A DNA stretch of 8,497 nucleotides from Promethearchaeota archaeon (GTDB lineage Archaea > Asgardarchaeota > Lokiarchaeia > Sigynarchaeales > SOKP01), in assembly GCA_016839845.1 (NCBI GenBank), contig JAEOTL010000353.1, forward strand, positions 1 to 8,497. Direction: 5' to 3'. How positions within the stretch are numbered: position 1 is the stretch's first letter; each line of letters opens with the position of its first letter. Under the pieces are notes generated by a model, which worked only from the letters and a program-made list of their open reading frames with translations, did no database searches and was not told the origin of the DNA. This document shows positions 6,423 to 8,497 of the stretch, piece after piece. A program made the position numbers and the translations under genes.

Positions 6423-6432
6423 CCCCCCTCCT
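6423..6432 (-). promoter_or_regulatory. very strong SD overlapping the SCP2-like stop codon
   Basis: Read on the - strand, AGGAGGGGGG overlaps the TAG stop of the upstream gene and contains a full GGAGG. No ATG occurs in the next 64 nt in any frame. The only standard start in the FAD oxidase frame is the GTG at 6366. The in-frame codon at the right distance (9 nt after GGAGG) is ATA 6417. Confidence 0.55.
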
Positions 6433-6853
6433 ATTGTGTTTCCTTATCTAGTTCATAATATTTTGTTATCGGTTCATTCGCAACCATATTCATTGAGGTT
6501 ACAAAAATATTGAAGAACTTTGGCATTAATTTAGGATCCTTTTCAATCCCTATCAGCTCCATTCTTTTTTCCTCGATTGCCGTTGTGGGTGGTAATCTCC
6601 CATAAGCAATATCGAGCATAGTATTTATGTGGATTTTTAATTTTAAATCGAAATCCTCTATTTCGAACCTTTCAAAAGAAACATTCAAACCCTTAAAAAT
6701 AACGGTAATTGGGTAAAAAGGTTCAATATGGAGTACTATTTTCTTATCCCAATTTTTTACATGACGAATGAATTTCTTATCATTTCGACGATAGGTAAAG
6801 ATGTTATGTAAAGAAAGGGAGATTAAATCATCTGGTTGCTCTATTTTTAACAT
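6431..6853 (-). CDS. SCP2-like putative lipid-binding protein
   Basis: 140 residues from ATG 6853. No enzyme motif is seen. The order of elements looks like a sterol-carrier-protein-2 fold: beta strands KIVLHIEPFYPITVIFKGLNVSFE (38-61), then FDLKLKIHINTMLDIAYGRLPP (68-89), which matches the SCP2 pattern of strand, helix and gap-gly-arg/lys-leu-x-pro, then KRMELIGIEKDP (96-107) and a terminal helix with many large hydrophobic residues (LMPKFFNIFVTSMNMVA, 109-125). SCP2-like domains bind fatty acyl chains or other hydrophobic ligands. The assignment is by pattern and is tentative. A TATA-like TATTATA about 24 nt before the ATG suggests its own promoter, although it could also be read from the glutamate dehydrogenase genes 77 nt upstream. 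It is tightly linked to the FAD oxidase gene. Confidence 0.65.
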   Translation of the reverse strand: MLKIEQPDDLISLSLHNIFTYRRNDKKFIRHVKNWDKKIVLHIEPFYPITVIFKGLNVSFERFEIEDFDLKLKIHINTMLDIAYGRLPPTTAIEEKRMELIGIEKDPKLMPKFFNIFVTSMNMVANEPITKYYELDKETQ

Positions 6854-6873
6854 AATGACTCATCAAGATTTTC

Positions 6874-6880
6874 TATAATA
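6874..6880 (-). promoter_or_regulatory. candidate TATA box for the SCP2-like/FAD oxidase pair
   Basis: On the - strand TATTATA is centred about 24 nt before the ATG at 6853, in the 77-nt gap after the glutamate dehydrogenase gene. This would make the pair a separate two-gene unit with a near-leaderless first gene. Confidence 0.4.
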
Positions 6881-6930
6881 GGGTGAATCTTAATTATGTT
6901 TGAAATAAATGTAAAAGAAATTAATAAAAA

Positions 6931-8181
6931 TTATGGAAATATTCCTCGCAAATCGTAAGCTTTTGCTATCCTTGATACCGCAATGATATATGCCGCTGTT
7001 CGAAGATTTATTTTTCGTTCCTTGTGTACTTGATAAACCCCTTCAAATGCCTCCAACATGATGCGTTTCAATTCCTCATTAATACGATCCAAATCCCAGA
7101 AATAGGCACGAATATCTTGAACATATTCAAAATAGGAAACACAAACACCCCCGGCATTTGCAAGAATATCAGGAATCACATAAATACCTTTTTTGAATAA
7201 TATTTCGTCAGCTTTTGGGGATGTAGGACCATTCGCTCCTTCTAATACAACTTTACACTTAAGATTATCAGCATTTTCTTCAGTTATTTGATTTTCAAGT
7301 GCGGCGGGAACTAATATATCACATTCAGTCCTAAGGAGTTCTTCATTTGTGATTAATTTGTATCGTTTATCCTTAAAGTCCTTCAAGTAATTTCCATCTT
7401 GAGTCCAATTGAGTAATTTTGGTATGTCTAACCCTTCAGAATAATAAAGTCCACCTGAGATATCTGATACTGCCAGTATCTTACAACCTCTTTGATGCAG
7501 TAAGGTAGCAATCCAACCCCCAACATTTCCAAACCCTTGAACAACGATATTTTGAGATTCCAATTTTGTGTTTAATTTCTCACACATCACTTCAATAATA
7601 AAGAATAATCCCATACCTGTTGCAGAATTTCGTCCAACTGAGCCACCAATTTCTATAGGCTTTCCAGTAACAACTCCAGGAACTGCTCTACCTTTGTTCA
7701 TACTATATGTATCCATGATCCAAGCCATAATTTGTGCGTTCGTGTTAACATCAGGAGCTGGGATGTCAATATCAGGTCCAATTATGTTAATAATCCCTGT
7801 TGCATATCTTCGAGTAAGCTTTTCTAATTCACGTTTAGATAATTCTCTTGGGTTTACACAAACTCCTCCTTTTGCGCCACCTAATGGTAATTTTAAAAGA
7901 CTGCATTTCCAGGTCATCCAAGTGGCGAGAGCTTTCACTTCATCAAGATTTACATTTGGAGCAAATCTTATGCCCCCTTTTCCTGGTCCCCGAACAGTTG
8001 AATGATGTACTCGATATCCTTCAAATATCCGTAAGGAACCATCATCCATCATTATTGGAATGGAAACAATTAAAGCTCTCTCAACTCTTTTAAGATATCG
8101 AGTTACATTAGGATCTAATCCCATTTCTTTGGAAACAATGTCAATCTGTTTTTTCGCGACATCAAAAGGATTTAATTCCAA
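6931..8181 (-). CDS. gdhA: glutamate dehydrogenase, complete copy
   Basis: 416 residues, full family length, from TTG 8181. The substrate-binding domain has GPGKGGIRF (65-73, with Lys68), WKCSLLKLPLGGAKGG (91-106, with catalytic Lys104) and IPAPDVNT (140-147, with catalytic Asp144). The dinucleotide-binding domain has the Rossmann motif GFGNVG (216-221), and the acidic SD at 239-240 after the second strand suggests NAD preference (inference). The C-terminus VPAALENQI, GANGPT, IPDILANAGGVCVSYFEYVQ is typical. It interconverts glutamate and 2-oxoglutarate plus ammonia in the cytoplasm. Start choice: TTG 8181 has SD GGTGA 6 nt before it and an in-frame stop just upstream; nearby ATGs are in another frame and end quickly. 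It follows a second copy by 28 nt. Confidence 0.94.
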   Translation of the reverse strand: MELNPFDVAKKQIDIVSKEMGLDPNVTRYLKRVERALIVSIPIMMDDGSLRIFEGYRVHHSTVRGPGKGGIRFAPNVNLDEVKALATWMTWKCSLLKLPLGGAKGGVCVNPRELSKRELEKLTRRYATGIINIIGPDIDIPAPDVNTNAQIMAWIMDTYSMNKGRAVPGVVTGKPIEIGGSVGRNSATGMGLFFIIEVMCEKLNTKLESQNIVVQGFGNVGGWIATLLHQRGCKILAVSDISGGLYYSEGLDIPKLLNWTQDGNYLKDFKDKRYKLITNEELLRTECDILVPAALENQITEENADNLKCKVVLEGANGPTSPKADEILFKKGIYVIPDILANAGGVCVSYFEYVQDIRAYFWDLDRINEELKRIMLEAFEGVYQVHKERKINLRTAAYIIAVSRIAKAYDLRGIFP

Positions 8182-8186
8182 GTGGC

Positions 8187-8191
8187 ATCAC
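8187..8191 (-). promoter_or_regulatory. ribosome binding site supporting a TTG start
   Basis: GGTGA on the - strand lies 6 nt before TTG 8181 and matches the archaeal anti-SD. It supports TTG over the out-of-frame ATG codons that overlap it. Confidence 0.5.
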
Positions 8192-8209
8192 CATCCTTTT
8201 TTTGCAAAT

Positions 8210-8497
8210 TCATGGAAACAACCCCCGTAACTCATGAGCTTTTGATAATCTTTCTGCACCTATTGCATAAGCAGAGGTTCTATATGAAATTTCTTTATCA
8301 GCTGCTAAATTTAATACGAATTCAAGAGCTCTTATTAGAATTCTCTTCATTTCTCCGTTAACTCTTTCAAGGTTCCAAAAGTATGAATGTATATCTTGAA
8401 TATATTCGAAATAGGAAACGCATAATCCTCCCGCGTTAGCAAGAATATCAGGGATCACAGTAATTCCCTTTTCATTTAGTATTGTATCAGCTTGAGA
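8210..8497 (-). CDS. second glutamate dehydrogenase, C-terminal 95 residues (cut by window edge)
   Basis: The frame runs off the right edge and ends at TGA 8210-8212. The visible part begins SQADTILNEKGITVIPDILA and continues NAGGLCVSYFEYIQDIHSYFWNLERVN to the end LRGLFP, matching the complete copy at 6931-8181. By eye about 45 of 79 aligned residues are identical from DILANAGG to the C-terminus, so it is a paralogue and not a recent duplicate. The active-site region lies outside the window, so activity cannot be judged. The 28-nt gap suggests co-transcription with the next copy. The Met sometimes read near 8458 is an internal GTG (Val), not a start. Confidence 0.92.
   Translation of the reverse strand, partial: SQADTILNEKGITVIPDILANAGGLCVSYFEYIQDIHSYFWNLERVNGEMKRILIRALEFVLNLAADKEISYRTSAYAIGAERLSKAHELRGLFP

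Noticed and set aside
7568..8093. Two overlapping + strand frames (145 and 81 codons) opposite glutamate dehydrogenase
   Set aside because: They are antisense to the best conserved gene of the window and show no recognisable domain.

Overview
The window is AT-rich and gene-dense. It most likely comes from an archaeon, and an Asgard (Lokiarchaeia-like) lineage is my best guess. That guess rests on archaeal-style signals: TATA-like boxes about 24-30 nt ahead of start codons, long T-tracts after genes, and Shine-Dalgarno (SD) motifs of the GGTGA/GGAGG type. The gene mix also fits. No marker gene fixes the taxonomy, so the lineage is inference.

The left part, up to about 4.9 kb, is mostly on the + strand. 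It holds the tail of a coiled-coil protein, a divergent pyroglutamyl-peptidase-like protein, and a small 55-residue ORF on the - strand. Next come a radical SAM enzyme with a cysteine-rich C-terminal domain, a TatD-family metal-dependent hydrolase, a flavodoxin, and a membrane-anchored extracellular protein built of about nine STGS repeats. These genes are separated by AT-rich gaps with their own candidate promoters, so they look like mostly separate transcription units. Two clean palindromes, at 1004-1023 and 2152-2166, sit at promoter positions.

The right part, 4.9-8.5 kb, is on the - strand. In transcription order it holds the C-terminal end of one glutamate dehydrogenase, a complete second glutamate dehydrogenase in tandem (28 nt gap), a small SCP2-like putative lipid-binding protein, and an FAD-dependent oxidase/dehydrogenase of the VAO/GlcD type. 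The last two are closely coupled and may act together on a hydrophobic substrate.

The most unusual signal concerns translation starts. The flavodoxin has no ATG, GTG or TTG where its N-terminus must lie. The frame begins at an ATC placed 7-8 nt after a good SD motif and exactly where the family's Met is expected. The FAD oxidase has a very strong SD that is followed, in frame, by ATA and not by a standard start codon. Three further genes appear to use TTG or GTG. I saw no CRISPR array, rRNA, tRNA or transposase.
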